Positions 34,555 to 43,119 of a stretch of DNA of 64,000 bases are shown here, piece by piece; position 1 is the first letter of the stretch; every line of letters starts with the position of its first letter. The stretch comes from Candidatus Gastranaerophilales bacterium HUM_9 (GTDB lineage: Bacteria > Cyanobacteriota > Vampirovibrionia > Gastranaerophilales > Gastranaerophilaceae): the NCBI GenBank assembly GCA_002103075.1, contig DABG01000019.1, positions 1-64,000 of the forward strand, read 5' to 3'. The translations under genes and the position numbers were made by a program. The notes below the pieces were generated by a model. The model searched no databases and was not told the DNA's origin. It saw nothing but the letters and a program-made list of their open reading frames with translations.

Positions 34555-35094
34555 ATGAATGTAGAACAACCTATAAAAAAGCTAGAAGATATTCAAAAGA
34601 TTAAAAAATATTTGGCAAAAAAGCCAAGAGATGCACTGCTTTTTAGTTTTGGGATAAATACGGGACTTAGAATATCAGATATATTATCGCTTGATGTTGG
34701 GGATGTAAAAGGCAGAGTTTATATTGAAATTAGAGAGAAAAAGACAAATAAGTATAAGAAATTTCCGCTTAATAGGTTTTTGAAAGAGGAGATTGATTTA
34801 TTTGTTGAAGGATTGCCGAGTGAGCAACCGCTTTTTTATACTCAAAAACATTGCAGGCTTGATAGAGCACAGGCATATAGAATTTTGAATAATGCAGCAC
34901 AAGCTGTTGGGGTGAAGGAAAGAATCGGAACACATACACTGAGAAAGACTTTTGGGTATCATCATTATAAAAAATATAATGATATAGTACTCCTGCAAAA
35001 AATCTTTAACCATTCCTCGCCATCTGTAACGCTTCGTTATATCGGCATCGAACAAGACACAATAGACGAAAGCTATATGAATTTTTATTTATAG
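34555..35094 (+). CDS. Minimal tyrosine recombinase / integrase
   Basis: 179 residues, essentially only the catalytic domain; the N-terminal core-binding domain of full integrases is missing. The catalytic set is visible: R39 (NTGLRISDIL), a Lys in the KKTNKYKK beta-hairpin, H127-x2-R130 (GTHTLRKTFGYH), H153 (FNHSSPSVT) and nucleophile Y162 (LRYIGI). ATG 34555 is chosen over the TTG two codons upstream; GAG lies 7 nt before it. Such short recombinases occur on small integrative elements and in inversion systems. It would act on the 35-bp repeats or, alternatively, on specificity genes. Confidence 0.9.
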   Translation: MNVEQPIKKLEDIQKIKKYLAKKPRDALLFSFGINTGLRISDILSLDVGDVKGRVYIEIREKKTNKYKKFPLNRFLKEEIDLFVEGLPSEQPLFYTQKHCRLDRAQAYRILNNAAQAVGVKERIGTHTLRKTFGYHHYKKYNDIVLLQKIFNHSSPSVTLRYIGIEQDTIDESYMNFYL

Positions 35095-35119
35095 AATATG
35101 CTTGTAATAAAATATAAGT

Positions 35120-35779
35120 ATGAAAACACAAGAAGAAATTGTATTTAAATCAAATGGCTGGCAAACTGTCAATAGGCTTGGACTTTTGAATGAAAATTAT
35201 CACACGCTTATTCTAAATTACAATGAGCTAAAAAATGAAATTATAAAAATTCAAACTTGTGCTAAACCAATATTGTTATTATTTAACAACCTAAATTTAA
35301 ATCGTTATATTTTCAATTTTCTCGCTTCAACTACTGCTTTAATCGATTCTTGTAGAAATACAATGAAGTTTTATAAAGAAACAGATTTGTATAAAACATA
35401 TGAAGATGATGTAAAAAAGTTATTTGCAAGAAATAAAGAAGCAATATTCATAAAAGATTTAAGAAATTGTATGATGCATTATAAGATAATTTCCCCTTGC
35501 CTTTCCGATAATAATCAAGTTAGTTTTGAGGTCTATCAATTAAATGAATTTAAAGGATGGACATCGTTATCAAAAGAATTTATTCAAGAACAAGGTAAAT
35601 TTGTTACTATAATACCCTTGATAGAAAATTATTTTAAAAGATTAGAACCTTTTTATATGGAGATTTATTCAAAAATAAGAGAATTTCATCGAGAAGATTT
35701 TAAGGAAACAATCAAACTCGCTTCTGAAATTGGCCTGGCTTTGCCAAATATTTATTTCAAATTGGCATATAAAGTCTAA
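35120..35779 (+). CDS. Unknown protein with HEPN-like R-x4-H motif
   Basis: 219 residues, largely helical, no signal or membrane segment. I do not recognise the family. The stretch FIKDLRNCMMHYKI places R115 and H120 in the R-x4-H spacing of HEPN ribonucleases, with Asn directly after Arg as is usual there. It begins 25 nt after the recombinase stop and ends 94 nt before the nuclease-methyltransferase gene. Candidates are an RNase effector or a HEPN-fold accessory of the modification system. The assignment rests on one motif and position. Confidence 0.6.
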   Translation: MKTQEEIVFKSNGWQTVNRLGLLNENYHTLILNYNELKNEIIKIQTCAKPILLLFNNLNLNRYIFNFLASTTALIDSCRNTMKFYKETDLYKTYEDDVKKLFARNKEAIFIKDLRNCMMHYKIISPCLSDNNQVSFEVYQLNEFKGWTSLSKEFIQEQGKFVTIIPLIENYFKRLEPFYMEIYSKIREFHREDFKETIKLASEIGLALPNIYFKLAYKV

Positions 35780-35841
35780 TTATAAATAATTAATGATTGT
35801 GATATAAATCGCTTTACAATTCATCATAATAAGAATTTTCA

Positions 35842-35850
35842 TGCTAATAT
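35842..35850 (+). promoter_or_regulatory. Extended -10 promoter for the nuclease-methyltransferase operon
   Basis: TGCTAATAT fits the extended -10 form TGnTATAAT with one change, 23 nt before the ATG; no good -35 is seen. GAGGG lies about 6 nt before the start. Confidence 0.4.
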
Positions 35851-35873
35851 GGATATACAAGTGAGGGTTAGTT

Positions 35874-37934
35874 ATGGAAAAGATTATTGCTGAAATCAAA
35901 CGACTTAGTTTATTTAATGAAGAAGAGCAACAAAGATTAATAGATAAATTAAGGGAAAATGATAAGGGAAAAACAATTGTTGAATGTTTGGTTCGAAAAA
36001 CGGACATAATCTTAACCCCAGAAGAAGCTGTAAGACAACTATTTTTAGATAGATTAATAAATGAATACAAATATCCTGTATCTAGGATTAAATTAGAACA
36101 TGCTATTCATTTCGGTCGTGAAGTAAAGCGAGCCGATATTGTAATATTTGAAAAAGAACGCCCTACAACAGAGTACATAATTATTGAACTAAAGAAATCA
36201 AAAGAAAAAGATGGTAAAGAACAATTGCGTAGTTATTGTAATGCAACTGGTGCCACAATGTCTGTTTGGACTAATGGTTCTCAAATAACATTTTTTAATA
36301 GAAAAGATCCTAATTATTTTGAAGAAATTCCAAATATCCCAACAGAAACCCAATCATTAAAAGATATTTTAGATGAACCTTTTACATTAAAAGATTTAAT
36401 TATAAAAGATAAAATTTTAAAAGAAGGAAAATCTTTAAGACAAATTATTGAAAATATGGAAGATGAAGTTCTTGCAAATGCTGGTGTAGATGTATTTGAA
36501 GAATGTTTTAAACTTATTTTTACAAAGTTGTATGATGAAAGTTTAAGTAAAAAAGATAAAGAAATTATAAGCTATTATGTTGACAGCAATTGTAGTTGTG
36601 AATCATTGGCAGATTTAGAATATAAAGATTATATTGAATTGGTAAAAGAAGTTAATGATAAAAAGTTTAGGCAACTTGAATTTAGGAATAAGGGGGAAAC
36701 AGATTTAGAACTAAAAAAGAAAATTCAAAAACTTTTTGATGGTGCTAAAACAAAATGGAAAGGTGTTTTCACAGAAGATGCAAAAATAAATCTTTCACCA
36801 TCGCATTTATCAGTTTGTGTTTCCAGTATTCAAGATATCAAATTATTCAATTCCAATCTACAAATTATTGATGAGGCTTTTGAATATCTAATTAATAAAT
36901 CATCTAAGGGTGAAAAAGGACAATATTTTACTCCTCGTCATGTAATTGATATGTGTGTAAAAATGTTAAATCCGCAAAAAGGTGAATATATGATAGATAC
37001 TGCATCTGGTTCTTGTGGTTTCCCAGTACACACTATCTTTAAAATTACAGGTAAACTATTCTCAAATGCTGATATTCCAGATGAAGAAAAAGAGAATGTA
37101 TTAAAAATTTTTGGTATAGATTTTGATGAAAAAGCCGTTCGTGTTGCTAGAACTTTAAACTTAATTGCAGGCGATGGAAACACAAATGTTTTACATTTAA
37201 ATACTCTTGATTATGATAGGTGGCAAAATACAATAGAGTCACTTGAGTGGTATGATACCTATGGGGAAGGTGTAAAAAGGTTAAAGAAATTACAAAAAGA
37301 TAAAGAATCTTATAAGGAATTTAATTTTGATATATTAATGGCAAATCCACCTTTTGCAGGTGATATAAAAGAACAAACAATTCTAGCAAAATACGATTTA
37401 GCTTTTAAAGATGAAAACAAAAATAAAATGAAATCTAAAGTTGGTAGAGATATTTTATTTATCGAAAGAAACTTAGATTTTGTAAGACCTGGTGGAAGAC
37501 TAGCAATAGTATTACCTCAAGGAAGATTTAATAATACATCTGATAAAGATATAAGAGAATATATTGCTCAAAAAGCAAGAATTCTTGCAGTAGTAGGTTT
37601 GGATGTAAATACATTTAAACCACATACAGGAACAAAAACAAGTGTGATTTTCTTACAAAAATGGAATGATGATGATAGTGAACCTAAATATTATTGTCCA
37701 AAAGTTGAAGACTACCCAATATTTTTTGCAGTGTCTGAAAAAAGTGGGAAAGATAACTCAGGAGAATATATCTATACAAAAGATGAAAATGGTCGGTTGA
37801 AGCTTGATAAGCATGGACATTTTGTACTGGAGCATGATCTTCATAACCATGATGGAGACTTGCCAGATGGTATAGCAGAAGCATTTATTGATTTTGCTAA
37901 ATCTGAAAAACTATCATTCTGGGGTGAAGAATAA
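35874..37934 (+). CDS. Fused PD-(D/E)xK nuclease and N6-adenine DNA methyltransferase (BcgI-A-like)
   Basis: 686 residues. Residues 45-155 look like the HsdR N-terminal nuclease domain: RADIVIF with D88, then IIIELKK with E105 and K107, and EQLRSY with Q118, giving the D...ExK...QxxxY set. A helical linker follows. From about 345 an HsdM-type methyltransferase shows GQYFTPRHVIDMC, the SAM site DTASGSCGF, FGIDFDEKAVRVA, the catalytic NPPF near 490 and KTSVIFLQKW. There is no helicase domain. Nuclease plus methyltransferase in one chain with a separate S gene is the arrangement of Type IIB enzymes such as BcgI. The stop overlaps the S gene start (TAATG). Confidence 0.87.
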   Translation: MEKIIAEIKRLSLFNEEEQQRLIDKLRENDKGKTIVECLVRKTDIILTPEEAVRQLFLDRLINEYKYPVSRIKLEHAIHFGREVKRADIVIFEKERPTTEYIIIELKKSKEKDGKEQLRSYCNATGATMSVWTNGSQITFFNRKDPNYFEEIPNIPTETQSLKDILDEPFTLKDLIIKDKILKEGKSLRQIIENMEDEVLANAGVDVFEECFKLIFTKLYDESLSKKDKEIISYYVDSNCSCESLADLEYKDYIELVKEVNDKKFRQLEFRNKGETDLELKKKIQKLFDGAKTKWKGVFTEDAKINLSPSHLSVCVSSIQDIKLFNSNLQIIDEAFEYLINKSSKGEKGQYFTPRHVIDMCVKMLNPQKGEYMIDTASGSCGFPVHTIFKITGKLFSNADIPDEEKENVLKIFGIDFDEKAVRVARTLNLIAGDGNTNVLHLNTLDYDRWQNTIESLEWYDTYGEGVKRLKKLQKDKESYKEFNFDILMANPPFAGDIKEQTILAKYDLAFKDENKNKMKSKVGRDILFIERNLDFVRPGGRLAIVLPQGRFNNTSDKDIREYIAQKARILAVVGLDVNTFKPHTGTKTSVIFLQKWNDDDSEPKYYCPKVEDYPIFFAVSEKSGKDNSGEYIYTKDENGRLKLDKHGHFVLEHDLHNHDGDLPDGIAEAFIDFAKSEKLSFWGEE

Positions 37935-39349
37935 TGAAATATTCTATTGTTAACTATTGTGATACAAGTAATGCCCTTGATAAAAGGTTAGATCCTGAAT
38001 ATTGGTCACCTGAAGCATTAGAAGCTGAAAATTCAATTATTGGGCAACCATTGGAGAAATATATTGAAAGTGGTTATAGAGTTGTTTATGAAAATACAAA
38101 AATAATAGATAAAACATTCCAAAAAGAAAATGATTTGCCATTTTTTATTCAATCAAGCGATATTGAAGATTGTTGCATAAATATGGATACAGTTAATTGT
38201 GTTTCTAATACCGATTGGTATCGCTATCCAAAAGGAAGAATTAAAAAGGGAGAAATACTTGTCGAAGTCAAAGGTAACGTAAAGAAAGTTGCTATTGTTA
38301 CCAATGATATCCCGGACAAATCATTAGTTAGCGGAACTTTGTATAAACTATCCATTAAAAACATTAGCAGTTTTTTTGTTATATGTTTTTTATCCTGTAA
38401 ATATGGGCAAACATTAAAAAATAGGCTTGTATGCAACATTGCTACTCCATTTATCAATAAAGAAGGATTATACAATATCCCGATTCCGGACAGTTCTACA
38501 AATTTGCAAAATAAAATTGAAAATATTTACAAGACCTCTATTAAATTAAAAGCATCAACTAAAGTATTATATAAACAATCGGAAGAATTATTATTAAAAG
38601 AATTAGACTTATCAAATTGGTACCCTAAACATAAATTGTCGTATGTGAAAAACTTTTCTGATGTTAAAGACGCAAATCGACTCGATGCAGAATATTTCCA
38701 ACCTAAATATGATGAACTTATTAAATCAATAAAAAATTATTTTAATGGATATGATAAATTAAAACATATGGTAAAAATAAAAGACATTAATTTTGTACCT
38801 AAATCAAAAGAAGAATATAAATATATTGAATTAGCTAATATTGCAAAAAGTGGAGAAATTAATGATTGTACAGTAGATTTTGGTAAAAATTTACCAACTA
38901 GAGCTAGACGAATTGTTTCAACTTGTGATGTGGTAGTTTCCTCTATTGAGGGCTCATTAGATAGTGTTGCATTAATAACCAGTGATAATAATAACGCCCT
39001 TTGTTCAACAGGTTTTTATGTTATAAATTCAAATTCTATTAATTCAGAAACATTATTTTGTTTAATGAAATCTGAATTTATACAAATGCAATTAAAAAGA
39101 GGATGTAGTGGAACTATTTTAACAGCAATAAATAAGGATGAATTTGAAAATATAATTTTACCAAAAATAAATAATAATGTACAAATTCAAATTAAAGAAA
39201 ATATACAAGAAATGTATAAATTAAGATGTCAATCTAAACAATTTTTAGAAATAGCAAAAAGAGGGGTAGAAATTGCAATAGAGCAAGATGAAGATATTGC
39301 AACAAGGTGGATTAATCAAGAATTGCAAAAAATAGGAGTTGAATTATAA
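37934..39349 (+). CDS. Specificity (S) subunit with two target-recognition halves
   Basis: 471 residues. Two related halves each open with a similar phrase: KRLDPEYWSPE near residue 16 and NRLDAEYFQPKYDEL near 250. Each half then has a recognition domain (RYPKGRIKKGEILVEVKGNV; TCDVVVSSIEGSLDSVALIT) ending in a conserved helix (LQNKIENIYKTSIKLKAS; IKENIQEMYKLRCQS). This is the two-domain S-subunit plan that reads a bipartite DNA site. Coupled by TAATG to the genes before and after it. In a Type IIB enzyme it would direct both cutting and methylation. Confidence 0.87.
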   Translation: MKYSIVNYCDTSNALDKRLDPEYWSPEALEAENSIIGQPLEKYIESGYRVVYENTKIIDKTFQKENDLPFFIQSSDIEDCCINMDTVNCVSNTDWYRYPKGRIKKGEILVEVKGNVKKVAIVTNDIPDKSLVSGTLYKLSIKNISSFFVICFLSCKYGQTLKNRLVCNIATPFINKEGLYNIPIPDSSTNLQNKIENIYKTSIKLKASTKVLYKQSEELLLKELDLSNWYPKHKLSYVKNFSDVKDANRLDAEYFQPKYDELIKSIKNYFNGYDKLKHMVKIKDINFVPKSKEEYKYIELANIAKSGEINDCTVDFGKNLPTRARRIVSTCDVVVSSIEGSLDSVALITSDNNNALCSTGFYVINSNSINSETLFCLMKSEFIQMQLKRGCSGTILTAINKDEFENIILPKINNNVQIQIKENIQEMYKLRCQSKQFLEIAKRGVEIAIEQDEDIATRWINQELQKIGVEL

Positions 39350-40119
39350 TGCCGAGTTATGTCGCTCATATAAAAAAATGGAAAGATCGTGCAAAAATAG
39401 ATTTTTTTACAGAATTTGTAAAAGCTTGGATACCTTTTAATGCTTGGTATAACCAAAGCTATACTGAAGCGAAAAATGATCGTGAAATTTTAAATGAGAT
39501 AAAAAACAATAGTTGTGTTAAAACAAAACTAAAAAGATTATTAGAAAATGATGATACAGATGCAAATAATTTTAAAAATAAATTAGAAAATTTTCATGAA
39601 ATATTAGAAAATTTACAACTAAAAAATAATAGTTTTGATGTGAATTTTACAAATGTTGTTATAGAAAGAAATAATAAGAAAGAAAGTAAAAAGAATTCAA
39701 GAGGTATTGAATATTGTGCAATATACTCAAATAATAAATATTGTGCAACTGTAACAACTTCATATGGAGAAAAAACTCTAAATTATTCACATACTGAATA
39801 TGATATTGATCATTTCGAAGAAAATGTTAGGAATTCTGGAATTAGTGATACTCAAGTTGGCTATATAAGAAGCTGTTTTAAGGATATTAATCCTTATATT
39901 CCACAAAATTTAATTACAACAGATGAGAGCAATTGCTTACGAGTTGGAAAATTTAAATTTGTAAATAACTCAGATTTGATTAGCAAAGCAATTATTGAAA
40001 ACATATATTCATTAAGATGTATGCTCTTTCATGGCTCAATTGAACCTAGGGAGGATACTGAAAAACTATATGAGAATGCATATTATATTCTTAAAGCTTT
40101 TTTAGAAGCAATAGAATAG
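39349..40119 (+). CDS. HEPN-like protein coupled to the restriction-modification operon
   Basis: 256 residues, not recognised by name. The N-terminus FFTEFVKAWIPFNAWYN and the C-terminal IYSLRCMLFHGSIEP, with R223 and H228 in R-x4-H spacing followed by Gly, are typical of HEPN-fold proteins. A central region (about 100-190) carries a beta-rich insert. The start codon overlaps the S gene stop (TAATG), so it is made together with the S subunit. It could be an RNase triggered when restriction fails, or a structural partner of the complex. The second R-x4-H protein at 35120 flanks the other side of the operon. Confidence 0.68.
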   Translation: MPSYVAHIKKWKDRAKIDFFTEFVKAWIPFNAWYNQSYTEAKNDREILNEIKNNSCVKTKLKRLLENDDTDANNFKNKLENFHEILENLQLKNNSFDVNFTNVVIERNNKKESKKNSRGIEYCAIYSNNKYCATVTTSYGEKTLNYSHTEYDIDHFEENVRNSGISDTQVGYIRSCFKDINPYIPQNLITTDESNCLRVGKFKFVNNSDLISKAIIENIYSLRCMLFHGSIEPREDTEKLYENAYYILKAFLEAIE

Positions 40120-40248
40120 CTTGATTAAATTTTACCTTCGAGTGAGGAATACGACACTATAAAAAGATGAAAGTTTATGGGAAATGTGGAATTTGACATT
40201 ATACCGAAAGAGTTCAAGCAACTTATTAAATAAGCACTATTTTGTGAA

Positions 40249-40350
40249 CATATAAAAAATACACCGTAAGAACTAATATAGAACCCTTATCAGGCCTCTC
40301 ACAAAACGTGACATTTAGTCACCTTTTGCTCGGCAGAGTGCTCTAACCAC
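40249..40350 (-). pseudogene. Broken tRNA-Ile copy interrupted by the right 35-bp repeat
   Basis: Three collinear identities to the intact tRNA-Ile locus at 40412-40508: CATATAAAAAA plus ACACCGTA of its terminator (40249-40268), ACCCTTATCAGG of the anticodon arm (40283-40294) and GCTCTAACCAC of the D arm (40340-40350). The 35-bp repeat (40296-40330) lies where the 5' side of the anticodon stem should be, and the T arm and acceptor are gone. Confidence 0.5.
40296..40330. repeat. Right copy of the 35-bp direct repeat (putative att site)
   Basis: Exact match to 33946-33980, same orientation, 6,350 bp apart. About 120 bp from the intact tRNA-Ile gene and inside a broken copy of it. Confidence 0.8.
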
Positions 40351-40416
40351 GTACTGAATACTTAGAGCGTACTCAGATAAAATAAACTCAATGTTTGAAT
40401 CATCTTTGTAGCATAT

Positions 40417-40446
40417 AAAAAAGGACACCGTATGGTGTCCTTTTTT
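40417..40446 (-). terminator. Terminator of the tRNA-Ile gene
   Basis: A perfect 13-bp stem (40417-40429 with 40434-40446) with GTAT loop, lying 3 nt past the tRNA 3' end. On the minus strand it ends in T6. Confidence 0.88.
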
Positions 40447-40449
40447 ATA

Positions 40450-40523
<74 letters not shown>

Positions 40524-40542
40524 TCAGTTATTCCGTATAATT

Positions 40543-40571
40543 AAGATATCACGAACAAATTCTAAAATCAA
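40543..40571 (-). promoter_or_regulatory. Promoter of tRNA-Ile
   Basis: Minus-strand TTGATT and TATCTT with 17-bp spacing, 20 nt upstream of the tRNA 5' end. Confidence 0.55.
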
Positions 40572-40697
40572 GTTTTATTTTCATGTATTTGGGATACTTT
40601 TGTAACAAAATGTAAAGACTTTCTTAAAAATCCTAAAGTTCTAAAAAAAAATGTCGTAGTTAGTAGTATAGAATTAGAAAAGGAGTAAAAAGGACCA

Positions 40698-41510
40698 ATG
40701 GGTTTAGCAGCTTCACAAGCTCGTCTATTGACTTTGACGTCTAGGCAGCATTCAATTGAATATAAAGCTCAAAAACTTGAAGCCGAAAAGCTACAGCTTG
40801 CTAACGACTCAGATCAAGTATACAATACTTATCTTGCAGCGTTGGACGCTACAAAGGTTCAGTACAGATTCGTTAATAACGATGGTACTACTGCCTTTTC
40901 TAATGCTACTTTCGGAGATTTGAAAAACGCAGGTTTCTTGTTTAGTGTTAATGGTACTATATGTAAAGACTTTACAGCTGTTAAAAAAGCATTGAAAGAA
41001 CAAGATATTGTCGATTTAACAGCAGGTGATTCTTATACTTTGTTATCTACACTTATTCAAGAAGGTTACGTTGTTGTTGTTGAAAAAGATGCAGACGCAT
41101 CTGAATATTATGAGTACGATACAAATGCAGGCACATTATCATACAAAAATCCTATAGAAACTGATGAAAACTGGACATATACATTTACAGATGACGGTCT
41201 AAAAGCTGGTGCTTCTGTCCAAAATGGTCATGGTAATAATGTAGATGTATATGAAGAGTTGTTTAAAGTATTTAGTGATTCAAGTGTTTCTACTTCAACT
41301 AAACTTCAAGAAGTTTCTGATGAAGTTGGTTTGAAGAAGGCTGAAGCTCAGTACGAAGCTGATATGAATAAAATTAACAAAAAAGATGCTAGATTCGATA
41401 CTGAATTATCTCAACTTGAAACAGAACGTAACGCAATCAAAGAAGAAATTGAAGCATTGAAAAATGTCGCAAAAGAAAACGTAGATAGAACATTCAAGAT
41501 ATTTACTTAA
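40698..41510 (+). CDS. Lineage-specific coiled-coil protein (MGLAASQARLL family)
   Basis: 270 residues. The N-terminus MGLAASQARLLTLTSRQHSI followed by a heptad-rich stretch (residues 20-50) recurs, as I recall, in many proteins of this bacterial group. The middle (60-185) is a beta-rich acidic region, and the end (200-265) is a second coiled coil (AQYEADMNKINKKDARFDTE). No cleavable signal peptide. The N-terminal helix resembles those of flagellar or secreted filament proteins in style only. AAGGACC lies 4 nt before the ATG. It lies 134 nt upstream of another coiled-coil gene and probably works with it. Confidence 0.72.
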   Translation: MGLAASQARLLTLTSRQHSIEYKAQKLEAEKLQLANDSDQVYNTYLAALDATKVQYRFVNNDGTTAFSNATFGDLKNAGFLFSVNGTICKDFTAVKKALKEQDIVDLTAGDSYTLLSTLIQEGYVVVVEKDADASEYYEYDTNAGTLSYKNPIETDENWTYTFTDDGLKAGASVQNGHGNNVDVYEELFKVFSDSSVSTSTKLQEVSDEVGLKKAEAQYEADMNKINKKDARFDTELSQLETERNAIKEEIEALKNVAKENVDRTFKIFT

Positions 41511-41643
41511 TGAATATTAACTTTTGTAACGCTTTTTAGAGTATTGAAATTAGCCTCTCTAGGTTTGGTTTTATATATATGGAGTACAATATCCGTATAT
41601 TTATTGAGAGCAAATTGTACAACCGTAGCAAAGAGAGATAAAT

Positions 41644-43119
41644 ATGGCGAGCGTTTCAGGTACAAATGGAGCAAATGGAGCTAATGTCTACTCAGAAGTA
41701 TGGCAAAAGAGTTCCCCATATCTTCAAAACTTAGGTCTTGATTCAAAATATTCAACCAAGATTGGTAATATCTTGAATGGCAATGGTGATGCTATTCTTA
41801 CAGATACGACTAACCAAGTGGTTGACAATCTTGTATCAGATCCTGTTGCAAATGCGGTTGTAAAAGGTGCTGTTGACATTGTTAAAACAGTATTAATAGG
41901 TAATTATAATAAAGGTCAAGATATAAAAGAAGCTGGACAAAACCTTTCAGATATAAGTTCTATAACAACAATGGGTAGTCAAATCGCAGATGCTGGCAAT
42001 AGTTCTAGTGAACAAATTGTTCAAACTCTACAAGGTAATATGGATAGTAAATCAGCTGAAGTCGATGAAGCAGTAGCTGTTATTACAACTAATGCTCAAG
42101 AAGACACAAAGCAAATTGAAGAAACTGTTGAGAAAAATAAAGAAATAACGGATACAATTGCTAAAAATCAAGAACAAATTGATAAAAATAATGCTCAAAT
42201 TCAAGAAAAACAACAACGATTAAATGAATTGGCAAGTCAAATTGCTAGCAAGAAAGCTCAGTTAGGTATTAAATCTCAAACCCCTGCTAAACCTCAATCA
42301 CTTCCTCAAACAAATCAAGGTGATTCATCAGCCGAGGGTAATAATGTTAATTCTGATTCTGGACAACAATCATTTGCTCTTATGAGTACAGATGGCATTC
42401 AAGATTCAGAATTGCAAGCATTGATATCTGAATACAATAGCCTAGGTGTCGAAATTACAGGTCTGCAACAACAAAATGCAACTCTTTCTACAGAAAATGT
42501 TTCTAGTCAAGAAACTTTAACAGATAATGTTGAAACAACGCAAGATAGTATCACAGAATCTATTGAAGTTTCAAATGAGCAATCAGCAAAAATTGATGAA
42601 GCCGCTAATAGCATTATAAGTATGGCAAATGACGCATCATCTGCTATAAATGAAGTTCAAAATGTTTTAAAAGGTCAATTCCCACAGCTTGATAAATTGA
42701 CGCTTGTTAAATTAGCAACTTCTGTTACCAAAGCTGCTGTTTGTGGTACAAATTCAGGACTATTAGCAACTGCTGCTGCGACTATGGGCGTTGGTTCTGT
42801 TTTCTCATTTGGTGCAACGGCTGCAAAAGCGGCTGAATTGGGAGCTGCTTCTGCTGACCAAGCAGCTGCAAGTGCAAAAAATATTGCGACAAATGTTGCA
42901 GGCAAGGTTCTTCAACAACAAATGACGCAATATATGAACAAGACTTTTTCTGATATTGGTAAAATGATTGGAGTTGATTTATCTTCAATGACTTCTGTTA
43001 TGAATCAATACATTCAAGAGCAATCTAATCTATCAAAAGATTCTCTAGCTCAATTTACTCAGGTTGCTCAAAGCAATGATGCAATAAAAACTGATGAGAA
43101 AGATACATCGGCGGCTTAG
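41644..43119 (+). CDS. Large coiled-coil protein with hydrophobic Ala-rich segment
   Basis: 491 residues, unknown family. Residues 130-205 and 265-330 are long coiled coils (IAKNQEQIDKNNAQIQEKQQ), joined by a Pro/Ser/Asn-rich linker. Residues about 365-420 are Ala-rich and hydrophobic (LLATAAATMGVGSVFSFGAT). Asn/Thr/Gln-rich overall with no classical signal peptide. Coiled coil plus central hydrophobic stretch is the general layout of secreted translocator or pore-forming proteins, but I see no sequence proof. It overlaps the end of mlaE by 4 nt, tail to tail. Confidence 0.7.
   Translation: MASVSGTNGANGANVYSEVWQKSSPYLQNLGLDSKYSTKIGNILNGNGDAILTDTTNQVVDNLVSDPVANAVVKGAVDIVKTVLIGNYNKGQDIKEAGQNLSDISSITTMGSQIADAGNSSSEQIVQTLQGNMDSKSAEVDEAVAVITTNAQEDTKQIEETVEKNKEITDTIAKNQEQIDKNNAQIQEKQQRLNELASQIASKKAQLGIKSQTPAKPQSLPQTNQGDSSAEGNNVNSDSGQQSFALMSTDGIQDSELQALISEYNSLGVEITGLQQQNATLSTENVSSQETLTDNVETTQDSITESIEVSNEQSAKIDEAANSIISMANDASSAINEVQNVLKGQFPQLDKLTLVKLATSVTKAAVCGTNSGLLATAAATMGVGSVFSFGATAAKAAELGAASADQAAASAKNIATNVAGKVLQQQMTQYMNKTFSDIGKMIGVDLSSMTSVMNQYIQEQSNLSKDSLAQFTQVAQSNDAIKTDEKDTSAA

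Larger units (their letters stand above)
33946..40330. mobile_element. 6.35-kb putative integrative element carrying a nuclease-methyltransferase/S/HEPN locus
   Basis: An exact 35-bp direct repeat marks both ends (33946-33980 and 40296-40330). Inside are a truncated XRE gene, a phased 11-bp repeat array, a catalytic-domain-only tyrosine recombinase, and four further genes that make up a restriction-modification-like locus with HEPN-like companions. The right end adjoins tRNA-Ile, a common target for tyrosine recombinases. There is no replication or conjugation gene, so it would depend on others for transfer. Boundaries are inferred from the repeats. Confidence 0.68.

Noticed and set aside
35780..36070. 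Minus-strand frame of 96 codons at the start of the nuclease-methyltransferase gene
   Set aside because: Overlaps a well-supported coding region and the intergenic promoter; no family resemblance.
35874..37934. Calling the locus a complete Type I system or a BREX/DISARM island
   Set aside because: No helicase-type HsdR, no PglZ, BrxL or DrmA-like gene. Only nuclease-methyltransferase, S and HEPN-like genes are present.
33946..40330. The 35-bp repeat as a CRISPR repeat
   Set aside because: Only two copies, 6.35 kb apart, with genes between; no cas genes in the window.
42675..42988. Minus-strand frames of 60-80 codons opposite the coiled-coil gene
   Set aside because: They are the Ala-rich coding stretch read backwards, with no start signal of their own.
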